DNA of 6,706 nt, from the NCBI GenBank assembly GCA_020832725.1, contig JAFIEC010000406.1, positions 1 to 6,706 on the forward strand, given 5' to 3'. The notes beneath the pieces are model-generated. The model made no database searches. It was not told the DNA's origin and worked only from the letters and a program-made list of their open reading frames with translations. Position 1 is the stretch's first letter. The number at the start of each line of letters is the position of its first letter. The translations under genes were made by a program, and so were the position numbers. The DNA is from Paracoccaceae bacterium. Its GTDB lineage: Bacteria; Pseudomonadota; Alphaproteobacteria; Rhodobacterales; Rhodobacteraceae. Below are positions 1-6,024 of this stretch, piece by piece.

Positions 1-1268
1 GCGCGGGCCTGTCCGGGCAATGCGCCGTGTTCGTGCTGTCCGACACCGCCGGCCGGGACGAACGCCTCCTGGAGCGACGCCTCTTTGCCGGGCTTGAGGG
101 GGTGAGCTACCGCAACCGCTTGCAGAACGCCGGACGAAAGCCGGGCAATATCGCAGAGTGGATCGATCGCGAAGGCGCGCATTTCGAGACGATGGCCGTG
201 CTTGACGCCGACAGCCGCATGAGTGCTGCGCGGCTGGCGCAGCTTCTGGCGCGGATGGATGCGGAGCCGCGTCTGGGGCTGCTGCAATCGGGTATCCGGC
301 TGGTGCCCGGCCGCTCCCGACTGGCGCGGCTTCAGCGGCTTTCGGCGCGACTGACCGGGCCCGGCTTTGTGCACGGCTTTGCCCGCTGGACGGGAGATGC
401 CGGCAATTACTGGGGTCACAACGCGCTGATCCGGGTCGCGGCCTTTGCCGATCATGCCCGCCTGCCGCGATTGAGCGGTCGCCCGCCCTTTGGCGGCGAT
501 CTCTTGTCCCACGATTTCGTGGAGGCCGCGTGGCTGCGCCGGGCCGGATGGCTGGTCGAGGTGGCACCTGAAAGCCGGGGCAGCTTCGAGGAAGCACCAG
601 AGACCATGGGCGAGTTGCATCGTCGTGACCGGCGCTGGGCGCAGGGCAACCTCCAGCATCTGCGCGTCATCGGCGCGCGCGGGCTGCATCCGGTCAGCAG
701 GCTGCATTTCGCAAGCGGGCTTCAAAGCTATCTCTCCGCCCCCTTGTGGCTGGGGCTGGTGGCGCTCTTCGCCTCGGGCGCGGTGCGGCCCGGGGCGCTG
801 GCCGGGCTGACCGTGCTTCTGGTCGCCGCGGCCCTGCTGGTGCCGAAACTTGCGGGGCTTGCCTTTTGGCATGCACGACTCGGCCCCCGCCACGATCGGG
901 CGCGCCGCCTGTTGCGTCGGGCGGCATTGGGCGAGCTTGCGCTGTCCTCTGCGCTTGCGCCGCTGATGATGTGGCGCCAGAGCTTGGCCGTCGCGGCCGT
1001 GCTGGCGGGGCAGGATTGCGGATGGAAACGCGCGGGCCCGCGCCGCAGGCCGCTGTTGCCCGGCGGCGTGGGCGAGGCGATGGTCGGCGTCGGCTTGCTC
1101 ACCCTTGCCGGGCTGGGCGCTGCGGGGGGCGGAGCCCTCGCCGTGGTGATTGTGCTGCCGGTTGCGGGGCCCCTTCTCGCAGCTCCCCTTCTGACCAGGT
1201 GGTTCGATGCGGAACCCGCGCCCGCGCTGCCCGTCGAGGCCCGGGCGATGGCGCTTGGCAAGGCGTGA
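1..1268 (+). CDS. opgH: OPG glucosyltransferase OpgH (MdoH), C-terminal part
   Basis: Partial gene, open through the left edge; codons are in phase from base 3, giving 421 visible residues. OpgH is an inner-membrane family 2 glycosyltransferase that polymerises glucose from UDP-glucose into the beta-1,2 backbone of osmoregulated periplasmic glucans and passes it across the membrane. Seen in order: FVLSDT near base 30, the VLDADS metal/UDP-binding motif (DAD at 204-212), YWGHNALIRV near 408, LSHDFVEA with its catalytic-type Asp at 513, and RRDRRW at 621-638, matching the (Q/R)xxRW motif of processive transferases. All align by eye with remembered E. coli MdoH. Four hydrophobic stretches follow (about 735-795, 800-870, 920-1010, 1075-1200), as expected for the membrane part. 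E. coli OpgH is about 847 residues and Rhodobacter versions are shorter, so roughly the N-terminal third is missing here. The stop lies 2 nt before the next gene, implying an operon. The family assignment is secure. Confidence 0.95.
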   Translation, partial: AGLSGQCAVFVLSDTAGRDERLLERRLFAGLEGVSYRNRLQNAGRKPGNIAEWIDREGAHFETMAVLDADSRMSAARLAQLLARMDAEPRLGLLQSGIRLVPGRSRLARLQRLSARLTGPGFVHGFARWTGDAGNYWGHNALIRVAAFADHARLPRLSGRPPFGGDLLSHDFVEAAWLRRAGWLVEVAPESRGSFEEAPETMGELHRRDRRWAQGNLQHLRVIGARGLHPVSRLHFASGLQSYLSAPLWLGLVALFASGAVRPGALAGLTVLLVAAALLVPKLAGLAFWHARLGPRHDRARRLLRRAALGELALSSALAPLMMWRQSLAVAAVLAGQDCGWKRAGPRRRPLLPGGVGEAMVGVGLLTLAGLGAAGGGALAVVIVLPVAGPLLAAPLLTRWFDAEPAPALPVEARAMALGKA

Positions 1269-1270
1269 GC

Positions 1271-2119
1271 ATGGCCGACGCCGCCCGTATCGCGCGCTAT
1301 TACAATCAGAATACGCGGCGCTTTCTGGCCATGGGCGGAAGCGGTGCGGCGCTTGCGATTCACCGCCCGCTCTGGGGCCCGGGCGTGCAGGATGCCGCCG
1401 GGGCTGCCGGTTATGTCAACGAGGTGATCGCCCGCCTTGCCGAGGCCGCGCTTGGCGGCCCGCCCGGGACGGTGCGCGATCTGGGCTGCGGGGTGGGGGG
1501 CAGCATGCTGCATCTCGCCGCGAAATGGCCCGTGGCCCGGCTGGATGGCGTGACGCTAAGTGCCACGCAGGCCGCGCTGGGCGGGGCCGAGGCGGCACGG
1601 CGCGGCCTCGCTTCGCGCATCTCGCTGCGCCACGGTGACTTTCTGCTGCCCCCGTCCGGGCGGGCCGAACTTGTCCTGGCGATCGAGTCGCATGTACATG
1701 CCCCCTCGGCCCGCGCCTTCATGGCGGCGGCAGCTGCACAACTTGCGCCCGGCGGTGTGCTGGTGGTTGTCGATGACATGCTGGCCAGCCCCGAGGCCGA
1801 GGTGAGTGCGCGCGGGCGCGCGCGGGTTTCGGCCTTTCGCCGTGGCTGGCATCTGGGGCATGTGCCAACGCCTGAGCAGCTGCAGCAAGAGGCGGCGCGG
1901 CTGGGTCTTGCGCGCGTGGCCCGACAGGACCTGACGCCATTGCTTGGACTGGACCGGTTTCGCGACCGGGCGCTGCGTCTGGCCGGGCCTTTGGCCGATG
2001 CCCTTGGGCTTGCGCGCTGGCCCATCTTTGCGAACATGATCGGAGGTAACGCGCTGAACGCGGCCTATCGGGCCGGAGAGATGCGCTATGTCGCGCTGGC
2101 GTGGAGGGCGCGGGAATGA
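1271..2119 (+). CDS. SAM-dependent class I methyltransferase within the opg operon
   Basis: A 282-residue protein starting at ATG 1271, 2 nt after the opgH stop, with a weak AAGG ribosome site at 1260-1263. The frame is open further upstream, but that part lies over opgH and is not needed for the fold. A Rossmann-type methyltransferase domain is clear. Motif I is VRDLGCGVGGSM (residues 68-79), the SAM-binding glycine loop. LDGVTLS (91-97) ends the second strand, HGDFLLP (121-127) is the acidic loop, LVLAIESHVH (134-143) is motif IV, and LAPGGVLVVVDDM (158-170) is the post-motif strand. The N-terminus has IARYYNQNTRRF, and two hydrophobic stretches occur near the C-terminus. There is no signal peptide, so it should act in the cytoplasm or at the inner membrane face. 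It resembles small-molecule C/O-methyltransferases of the UbiE/tocopherol-methyltransferase kind, but the substrate cannot be read from sequence. Its tight packing between opgH and an opgG/D gene suggests a role with periplasmic glucan or its lipid environment; this is inference. The fold is secure and the function unknown. Confidence 0.88.
   Translation: MADAARIARYYNQNTRRFLAMGGSGAALAIHRPLWGPGVQDAAGAAGYVNEVIARLAEAALGGPPGTVRDLGCGVGGSMLHLAAKWPVARLDGVTLSATQAALGGAEAARRGLASRISLRHGDFLLPPSGRAELVLAIESHVHAPSARAFMAAAAAQLAPGGVLVVVDDMLASPEAEVSARGRARVSAFRRGWHLGHVPTPEQLQQEAARLGLARVARQDLTPLLGLDRFRDRALRLAGPLADALGLARWPIFANMIGGNALNAAYRAGEMRYVALAWRARE
2103..2108 (+). promoter_or_regulatory. Ribosome binding site setting the opgG/D start
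   Basis: GGAGGG lies 7 nt before ATG 2116, inside the end of the methyltransferase gene. It favours ATG 2116, which overlaps the upstream stop as ATGA, over the in-frame GTG at 2101 and the ATG at 2125. The ATG at 2125 would give MDRR at the very N-terminus, as in E. coli OpgD, but has no comparable ribosome site. The ATGA overlap suggests translational coupling. Confidence 0.65.
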
Positions 2120-3660
2120 CGCTGATGGACCGTCGCGCGGTTCTGGCGGGGCTGTCGGGGCTGGCCGCCCTTGCGGGGGTGCCGCTGCGGGCCGACGGCG
2201 GTGGGGAAGCCTCGCTGATCGCCCGCGCCCGGGATCTGGCGGCGCGGCCATGGCAGCGGCCAGAAGCGTCGCTGCCGCCCCCTTTCGATGCGCTGGGCTA
2301 TGATTCCCATCGGGGCATCCGCCCGCGCGCAGGCGGGGCGGGGCGCATCGGTCTGGGCGGAGAGATGGAGGCTGCGCTGTTGCCGCCCGGCTGGCTGTTC
2401 TCGACCCCGGTGGAGGTGGTCCTGCCCGGTGCCGCGCGACCGGTCCCGTTCTCGCCCGACCTGTTCGATTTCGACCCCCGCTATTTCGAGGGGCCGCCCC
2501 CGGCGGGAGAGATTGCGGGCGCGGGGTTTTCGGGGCTGCGCATCACCGCGCCCCTGAACCGCAGGGGCGCCATGGACGAAGTGCTGGTGTTTCAGGGTGC
2601 CAGCTATTTTCGCGCCCTGGGCCGGGGGTCGGTCTATGGGCTGTCGGCGCGTGCCCTGGCAATGGGAACCGGGGGGGCCGCACCCGAGGAGTTCCCCGAG
2701 ATCGTGCGCATCGAGCTTGACGGTGTGGATGGCGCGGGGCGTTTGCATCTCGGCGCGCTGGTAGACAGCCCCTCGGCCGCTGCGGCCTTTCTCGTGCAGA
2801 TGTCGCCGGGGGATGTCACCAGCATGGAATGCGCGCTGCACCTCTTTCCCCGGGTGCGGCTGCATGAGGCGGGCATCGCGCCGCTGACCTCCATGTTCTT
2901 CTTCGGCCCGCTCGGCCCGGCCTTTGCCGACGATTTCCGGCCCGCCGTGCATGACAGCGACGTTCTGTGGATGCGCAACGGAGCGGGCGAGGTGCTCTGG
3001 CGGGCGCTTGCAAACCCTGCGGGCCTGCAGATGGCGGCCTTTGCCGACAATGCCCCGCGGGCCTTTGGCCTCTTGCAGACGCCGCGCACCTTTGACGCCT
3101 ACAGGGATGCCGAGGCGGCCTATCATCGCAGGCCCCACGCATGGGTGGAGCCGTTGGGCAACTGGGGGACGGGCGCGGTTCATCTGCTGGAGATCCCCAC
3201 GAACGACGAATACGCCGACAACATCGTGGCGTTCTGGCGCCCCGAGCAGCCGCTGGAGGCCGGCGAGGCCTATCGCTTCGACTATCGGCTGAACTGGTCC
3301 GCCACCGCCCCGCCTGCGGGAGCGCCCCTCGTTCCCCTGCGCAGCGCCAGCGGGCTGGAGCCGGTGGAGCGCCGCGGGCGGCTGTTCGTTCTCGATTTCG
3401 CGAGGGCGGACGGGGGCGGGGCCGTCGATGTGCCGGGCGCACGGCTGGAGGTCTCGGTTCCCGGCGGTGGCGGCAGCGTCACGGGCGAGGCGGTCTATGC
3501 GGTTCCCGAGGCCGGGGTCCTGCGCGCCAGTTTCGTGTTCGAACCCGGCCCGGGTGTCGAAGTGGCCGAGCTGCGGGCGATACTGCGCGACGTGGATGGG
3601 GCACCGCTGTCGCCGGTATGGCTCTGGCGCTGGACCCCGCCCCGTGGCGGGGGCGTCTAG
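2116..3660 (+). CDS. opgG: OpgG/OpgD-family periplasmic glucan protein with Tat signal
   Basis: 514 residues, close to the family's usual 510-550. OpgG and OpgD act in the periplasm on OPG chains. Both E. coli proteins belong to glycoside hydrolase family GH186, and OpgD was shown to be an endo-beta-1,2-glucanase. The N-terminus MTLMDRRAVLAG plus an Ala/Leu-rich stretch to about residue 26 looks like a twin-arginine signal, with likely cleavage near PLRA-DG. This matches the MDRRRFIKG start of E. coli OpgD, whereas OpgG uses Sec. Family blocks seen: FRALGRGSVYGLSARALA (165-182), IAPLTSMFFFG (254-264), AVHDSD (277-282), AFGLLQ (316-321), HAWVEPLGNWGTGAVHLLEIPT (341-362), DNIVAFWRPE (368-377) and YRLNWS (390-395). 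Asp280 and Asp368 align with the E. coli OpgD catalytic aspartates D300 and D388, numbers recalled from the literature. A C-terminal Ig-like domain follows. The symbol opgG names the family; opgD would fit the signal type better. The family call is secure and the subtype uncertain. Confidence 0.92.
   Translation: MTLMDRRAVLAGLSGLAALAGVPLRADGGGEASLIARARDLAARPWQRPEASLPPPFDALGYDSHRGIRPRAGGAGRIGLGGEMEAALLPPGWLFSTPVEVVLPGAARPVPFSPDLFDFDPRYFEGPPPAGEIAGAGFSGLRITAPLNRRGAMDEVLVFQGASYFRALGRGSVYGLSARALAMGTGGAAPEEFPEIVRIELDGVDGAGRLHLGALVDSPSAAAAFLVQMSPGDVTSMECALHLFPRVRLHEAGIAPLTSMFFFGPLGPAFADDFRPAVHDSDVLWMRNGAGEVLWRALANPAGLQMAAFADNAPRAFGLLQTPRTFDAYRDAEAAYHRRPHAWVEPLGNWGTGAVHLLEIPTNDEYADNIVAFWRPEQPLEAGEAYRFDYRLNWSATAPPAGAPLVPLRSASGLEPVERRGRLFVLDFARADGGGAVDVPGARLEVSVPGGGGSVTGEAVYAVPEAGVLRASFVFEPGPGVEVAELRAILRDVDGAPLSPVWLWRWTPPRGGGV
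3635..3651. terminator. GC-rich hairpin at the convergent gene ends (possible weak terminator)
   Basis: A perfect 7-bp stem (CCCCGCC and GGCGGGG) with a 3-nt loop sits in the last codons of opgG, about 20 nt past the stop of the opposing HAD gene. No T-tract follows on either strand, so it does not meet the classic intrinsic terminator pattern. It is the only obvious structure where the two convergent units meet with just 10 nt between stop codons. Confidence 0.3.
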
Positions 3661-3670
3661 CCGCGCGCTC

Positions 3671-4558
3671 TCAGCGCAGAAAGCCCATCGCGTAGTCGAC
3701 CGAGACCTGCGCCTCGTCAAGATGCGCTGCCAGTCGGGCGGGGTCAGGGCCCCTTCCGGGGGCGGTCCCCGTCTCCTCGGCCGCGATGCCTCCCGTGATG
3801 AAGAGGCAATCGAGGTCCTCGGCCAGCGCGCCCTGCACATCGGTGCGCAGCCCGTCGCCAAGGCAGAGAATGCGCGCATCCGGGACAGGTGCCCCCGCCA
3901 CTGCTGCCAGCCTGCGACGGGCAAGATCATAGATCGGGGCATGGGGCTTGCCGAAATAGAGGCTTTCGCCGCCCATCTCCTCGTAGGCTGCGGCAAGGGC
4001 CCCGGCGCAGAAGATGCGTTTGTCGGCCACGTCCACGACGATGTCGGGGTTGGCGCAGAGCAGCTTGAGCCCGCGCACCTTGGCATGCAGCAGCGTGGCC
4101 CGATAATCGGCCGGTGTTTCGGTCATGTCGTCGAAGAGGCCGGTGCAGACGATGCCGTCGGCCTCGCCCAGTGTAACGCGACGGATGTCGCGCCGTTCCG
4201 GCAGGTCGGCGGGAATGTCGGCAAAGAAGCTCTCGTCGCGTGGGGGGCCGATATGGTGAACGGCCTCTCCCACCACGCCCGCGAACATCCCCGCCTGCGC
4301 GGCATCTCCCGATGAGGCGATGTCATGCCAGATGTGGCGCGGTGTTCCCATCCGATCAAGCTGCCGCGCGACGGAATCGCGCGGGCGGGGCGAGTTGGTC
4401 AGCAGGATGACATGCCCGCCGCGCGCCGCGAATCGCTCCAGCGCCGCCACGGCCTCGGGGAAGGGGGCCACACCGTTGTGCAGACACCCCCAGAGATCGC
4501 AGAACAGCGCGTCGTAGCCCGAGGCGATCTCGTCGAGCGACTGGATGATGCTTGTCAC
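3671..4558 (-). CDS. HAD-superfamily class IIA hydrolase (TIGR01459-like)
   Basis: 295 residues, starting at a GTG (4558-4556) with a modest GAGG ribosome site at 4567-4570 that overlaps the stop of ppaC. It belongs to the class IIA haloacid dehalogenase phosphatases (NagD/PLP-phosphatase-like), which carry a C2 cap between motifs II and III. Seen: motif I FCDLWGCLHNG with the nucleophile Asp21, motif II LLTNS (53-57), a cap region of about 80-180, motif III YFGKPH with Lys204, and motif IV LGDGLRTD (233-240) with metal-binding Asp235 and Asp240. Residue 23, normally the acid/base Asp of DxD, is Trp. My recollection is that this D-x-W-G form is typical of the TIGR01459 subfamily, so it is probably not a random mutation. 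The substrate is unknown. It is likely cotranscribed with ppaC, 10 nt upstream. There is no signal peptide, so it should be cytoplasmic. Confidence 0.88.
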   Translation of the reverse strand: MTSIIQSLDEIASGYDALFCDLWGCLHNGVAPFPEAVAALERFAARGGHVILLTNSPRPRDSVARQLDRMGTPRHIWHDIASSGDAAQAGMFAGVVGEAVHHIGPPRDESFFADIPADLPERRDIRRVTLGEADGIVCTGLFDDMTETPADYRATLLHAKVRGLKLLCANPDIVVDVADKRIFCAGALAAAYEEMGGESLYFGKPHAPIYDLARRRLAAVAGAPVPDARILCLGDGLRTDVQGALAEDLDCLFITGGIAAEETGTAPGRGPDPARLAAHLDEAQVSVDYAMGFLR

Positions 4559-4568
4559 CTGCGCTGCC

Positions 4569-5486
4569 TCAGAGGGTGAGCGCAGGCACGATCTGCTTCT
4601 TGCGGCTCATGATTCCCGGCAGCACGACACTGTCGCCGGTGACGCTGGCACCAAAGCTCTTTTCGGCCAGCTGGCGCACCAGATCGTTGGGCACCAGCAG
4701 CGTTGCCTCCTCCCGCAGGATGTCGATGACGAAGAGCAGGACCTGGTCTACCCCGTCTTCGGCGGCGACCGCCTTCATGCTGTCGATCAGGCTGTCCTTG
4801 CGGTCGAGCACGATGGCGGGGGATGTCGTCTCCAGAACGCTCACGCGGAAGGAGGTGCCCGCCACCTCGTATTCCTTGCTGTCCATGCGCAGAAGCTCGG
4901 CGTCGGAAAAGGCCGAGACATCGGATTTCGCGGCAAACATTTCGGCGGCGTAGTCCGGGATCACGATATCCAGTTCCACCGCCAGCTTTTCTGCAAGCGC
5001 CTTGTCAACCGGCGTGGTGGTCGGAGAGCGGAATTCGAGCGTGTCCGAGAGGATGCACGACTGCATCAGTCCCTTTATCGCGTCAGGCATGCGCGTGGCG
5101 TCGGGCCCCATCAATTCGTGCAGCAGCGTGGCGGTGCAGGCCACGGGGCGGACGGTGATCTCGATCGGCCCCTTCGTCTCCAGCCCGCCCACCAGCTTGT
5201 GGTGGTCGATGATGGCGCGGATATCGGCCGAGTTGATCCCCTCGGGCAACTCGGCGGGATTGTTGGTGTCCACGATCACCACCGGCGCGCCCGGTTCCAG
5301 CGGCGGCAGCAGTTCGGGCTTTGCGAGACCCCAGCGCTTCAGCACAAAGGCGGCCTCGGTGTTCGGCTCGCCAAGCAGGGCGGGCGCGGCCTTGTCGCCG
5401 CGGATTTCGTCGAGATACCAGGCCCAGATGATGGCAGAGCCGGTGGCGTCGGTGTCGGGGGCCTTGTGGCCGAAAACCCTGATCAT
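4569..5486 (-). CDS. ppaC: Manganese-dependent inorganic pyrophosphatase (family II, DHH)
   Basis: 305 residues, close to the usual 305-310. It hydrolyses cytoplasmic pyrophosphate to two phosphates, pulling nucleotide- and polymer-forming reactions forward. The N-terminal DHH domain shows GHKAPDTDA (His7, Asp11, Asp13), IVDTN (Asp73), IIDHHK (His95, His96) and ILSDT (Asp148). These positions match the Mn-binding residues of the Bacillus subtilis enzyme (H9, D13, D15, D75, H97, D149) with an offset of one or two. The C-terminal DHHA2 domain has Lys204 and ends in SRKKQ (294-298), whose Arg295 and Lys296 match the pyrophosphate-binding pair. All key residues are present and no CBS insert is seen. 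The ATG start at 5486 is backed by GAAGGA at 5493-5498, 6 nt away. It is transcribed divergently from groESL and probably leads the HAD gene. No family I pyrophosphatase lies in the window. Confidence 0.97.
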   Translation of the reverse strand: MIRVFGHKAPDTDATGSAIIWAWYLDEIRGDKAAPALLGEPNTEAAFVLKRWGLAKPELLPPLEPGAPVVIVDTNNPAELPEGINSADIRAIIDHHKLVGGLETKGPIEITVRPVACTATLLHELMGPDATRMPDAIKGLMQSCILSDTLEFRSPTTTPVDKALAEKLAVELDIVIPDYAAEMFAAKSDVSAFSDAELLRMDSKEYEVAGTSFRVSVLETTSPAIVLDRKDSLIDSMKAVAAEDGVDQVLLFVIDILREEATLLVPNDLVRQLAEKSFGASVTGDSVVLPGIMSRKKQIVPALTL

Positions 5487-5492
5487 GTCGCG

Positions 5493-5498
5493 TCCTTC
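5493..5498 (-). promoter_or_regulatory. Ribosome binding site of ppaC
   Basis: GAAGGA on the minus strand, 6 nt before the ATG at 5486-5484. It is a near-ideal Shine-Dalgarno sequence and supports this start. Confidence 0.75.
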
Positions 5499-5518
5499 GT
5501 GATGGGCGGTCGCGGCGG

Positions 5519-5547
5519 CTTATAGGCGGAGGTGGCGTGTTTGTCAC
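5519..5547 (-). promoter_or_regulatory. Predicted sigma70-type promoter of ppaC
   Basis: On the minus strand, GTGACA (5547-5542, 5 of 6 to TTGACA) and TATAAG (5524-5519, 5 of 6 to TATAAT) are separated by exactly 17 bp. This predicts a start near 5512 and a leader of about 25 nt containing the GAAGGA ribosome site. The -35 falls inside the first copy of the 22-bp repeat. It is prediction only, but it is the best match in the intergenic region on this strand. Confidence 0.6.
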
Positions 5548-5606
5548 CTGTTGCCAGGGCACTTGTCGCCTGTTGCGGCGGCATTTGTCCGACCCCTGTT
5601 GACACG
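5541..5606 (+). repeat. Three 22-bp-spaced direct repeats between divergent promoters
   Basis: TTGTC begins at 5541, 5563 and 5585, exactly 22 bp apart. The first two units are strong copies: 17 of 22 bases are identical, sharing TTGTC, CCTGTTGC and GGCA. The third keeps TTGTC and CCTGTTG but has 4 extra bases between them, so its CCTGTTG sits at 5595-5601. The first copy carries the ppaC -35 and the third the groESL -35. Possible meanings are regulator sites on one helix face or an old tandem duplication. Confidence 0.55.
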
Positions 5607-5627
5607 CCCCCGCGACTTGCCTATCTG
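5599..5627 (+). promoter_or_regulatory. Predicted groESL promoter
   Basis: A perfect TTGACA (5599-5604) is followed after 17 bp by TATCTG (5622-5627, only TAT matching TATAAT). Read one or two bases earlier, CCTATCT resembles the CCTATAT-like -10 of alphaproteobacterial RpoH (sigma32) promoters, so the site may serve both the vegetative and heat-shock sigma factors. The predicted start near 5634 abuts the CIRCE element, the usual layout for HrcA repression. Confidence 0.6.
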
Positions 5628-5634
5628 CCGCTCG

Positions 5635-5661
5635 TTAGCACTCGGTTCAAGTGAGTGCTAA
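5635..5661 (+). promoter_or_regulatory. CIRCE element (HrcA operator)
   Basis: A perfect inverted repeat: TTAGCACTC (5635-5643), a 9-nt spacer, then GAGTGCTAA (5653-5661). This is the consensus CIRCE, bound by the repressor HrcA, which releases it on heat shock or when GroE is titrated by misfolded protein. It sits at or just after the predicted transcription start and 34 nt before groES, so it also forms a hairpin in the leader RNA. hrcA itself is not in the window. Confidence 0.97.
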
Positions 5662-5695
5662 AGTAATGCAACTGGAACCTAGGGAGCGTTCTCAG

Positions 5696-5983
5696 ATGGC
5701 TTTCAAACCCCTGCACGATCGCGTTCTCGTGCGCCGCGTCGAAGGCGAGGCGAAGACCAAGGGCGGGCTGATCATTCCTGACACCGCCAAGGAAAAACCC
5801 GCCGAAGGCGAGATCGTGGCTTGCGGCGAAGGCGCCCGCAAGGACTCGGGCGAGCTGATCGCCATGGCGGTCAAGGCTGGCGACCGCGTGCTGTTCGGAA
5901 AATGGTCGGGCACCGAGGTGACGATCGACGGCGAAGAGCTGCTGATCATGAAGGAAAGCGACATCCTCGGCATCATCGAGTGA
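5696..5983 (+). CDS. groES: Co-chaperonin GroES (Hsp10)
   Basis: 95 residues, the standard length. GroES forms a heptameric lid that caps the GroEL ring and closes the folding chamber in the cytoplasm. Seen: the N-terminal FKPLHDRVLVRR strand (3-14), the mobile loop about 16-33 with the hydrophobic GGLIIP (23-28) that docks on GroEL, GEIVACGEG (38-46), the roof-side VKAGDRVLFGKWSG (59-72), and the C-terminal EESDILGI-type ending LIMKESDILGIIE. ATG 5696 is preceded by AGGGAG at 5681-5686. An in-frame GTG at 5651 lies inside CIRCE and would add 15 residues foreign to the family, so it was not used. It is first in the groESL operon and controlled by the CIRCE element. Confidence 0.98.
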   Translation: MAFKPLHDRVLVRRVEGEAKTKGGLIIPDTAKEKPAEGEIVACGEGARKDSGELIAMAVKAGDRVLFGKWSGTEVTIDGEELLIMKESDILGIIE

Positions 5984-6010
5984 TCGCGACGCTTTCCGAA
6001 ATACGAGATC

Positions 6011-6017
6011 GAAGGAG
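6011..6017 (+). promoter_or_regulatory. Ribosome binding site of groEL
   Basis: GAAGGAG, 7 nt before ATG 6025, in the 41-nt gap between groES and groEL. It is a strong Shine-Dalgarno match, in keeping with the high output of GroEL. No terminator or promoter was seen in this gap. Confidence 0.8.
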
Positions 6018-6024
6018 CTGAAAC

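Noticed and set aside
746..1270. N-terminal extension of the methyltransferase into opgH
   Set aside because: The frame is open, but the extra residues are Arg/Ala/Gly-rich shadow of opgH. ATG 1271 gives a complete methyltransferase and normal operon spacing.
728..1513. Minus-strand open frame across the opgH/methyltransferase junction
   Set aside because: The sense strand carries clear OpgH and methyltransferase motifs, and the antisense product is compositionally biased with no domain.
1807..1825. Alternating CG tract that might form Z-DNA
   Set aside because: It is short, interrupted, and explained by Arg/Ala codons in the methyltransferase in a very GC-rich genome.
2086..4086. Long minus-strand open frame (666 codons) across opgG and the 3' part of the HAD gene
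   Set aside because: It is antisense to a recognisable opgG and out of frame with the HAD gene. Its translation is low-complexity Arg/Pro/Ala typical of GC-rich shadows, with no family motifs.
4545..5525. Plus-strand open frame of 326 codons over ppaC
   Set aside because: It mirrors ppaC, whose full set of metal and substrate residues is intact on the other strand. The translation resembles no known protein.
5651..5695. Upstream GTG start giving GroES 15 extra residues
   Set aside because: It begins inside the CIRCE element. GroES at 95 residues from ATG 5696 has its own ribosome site and the standard length.
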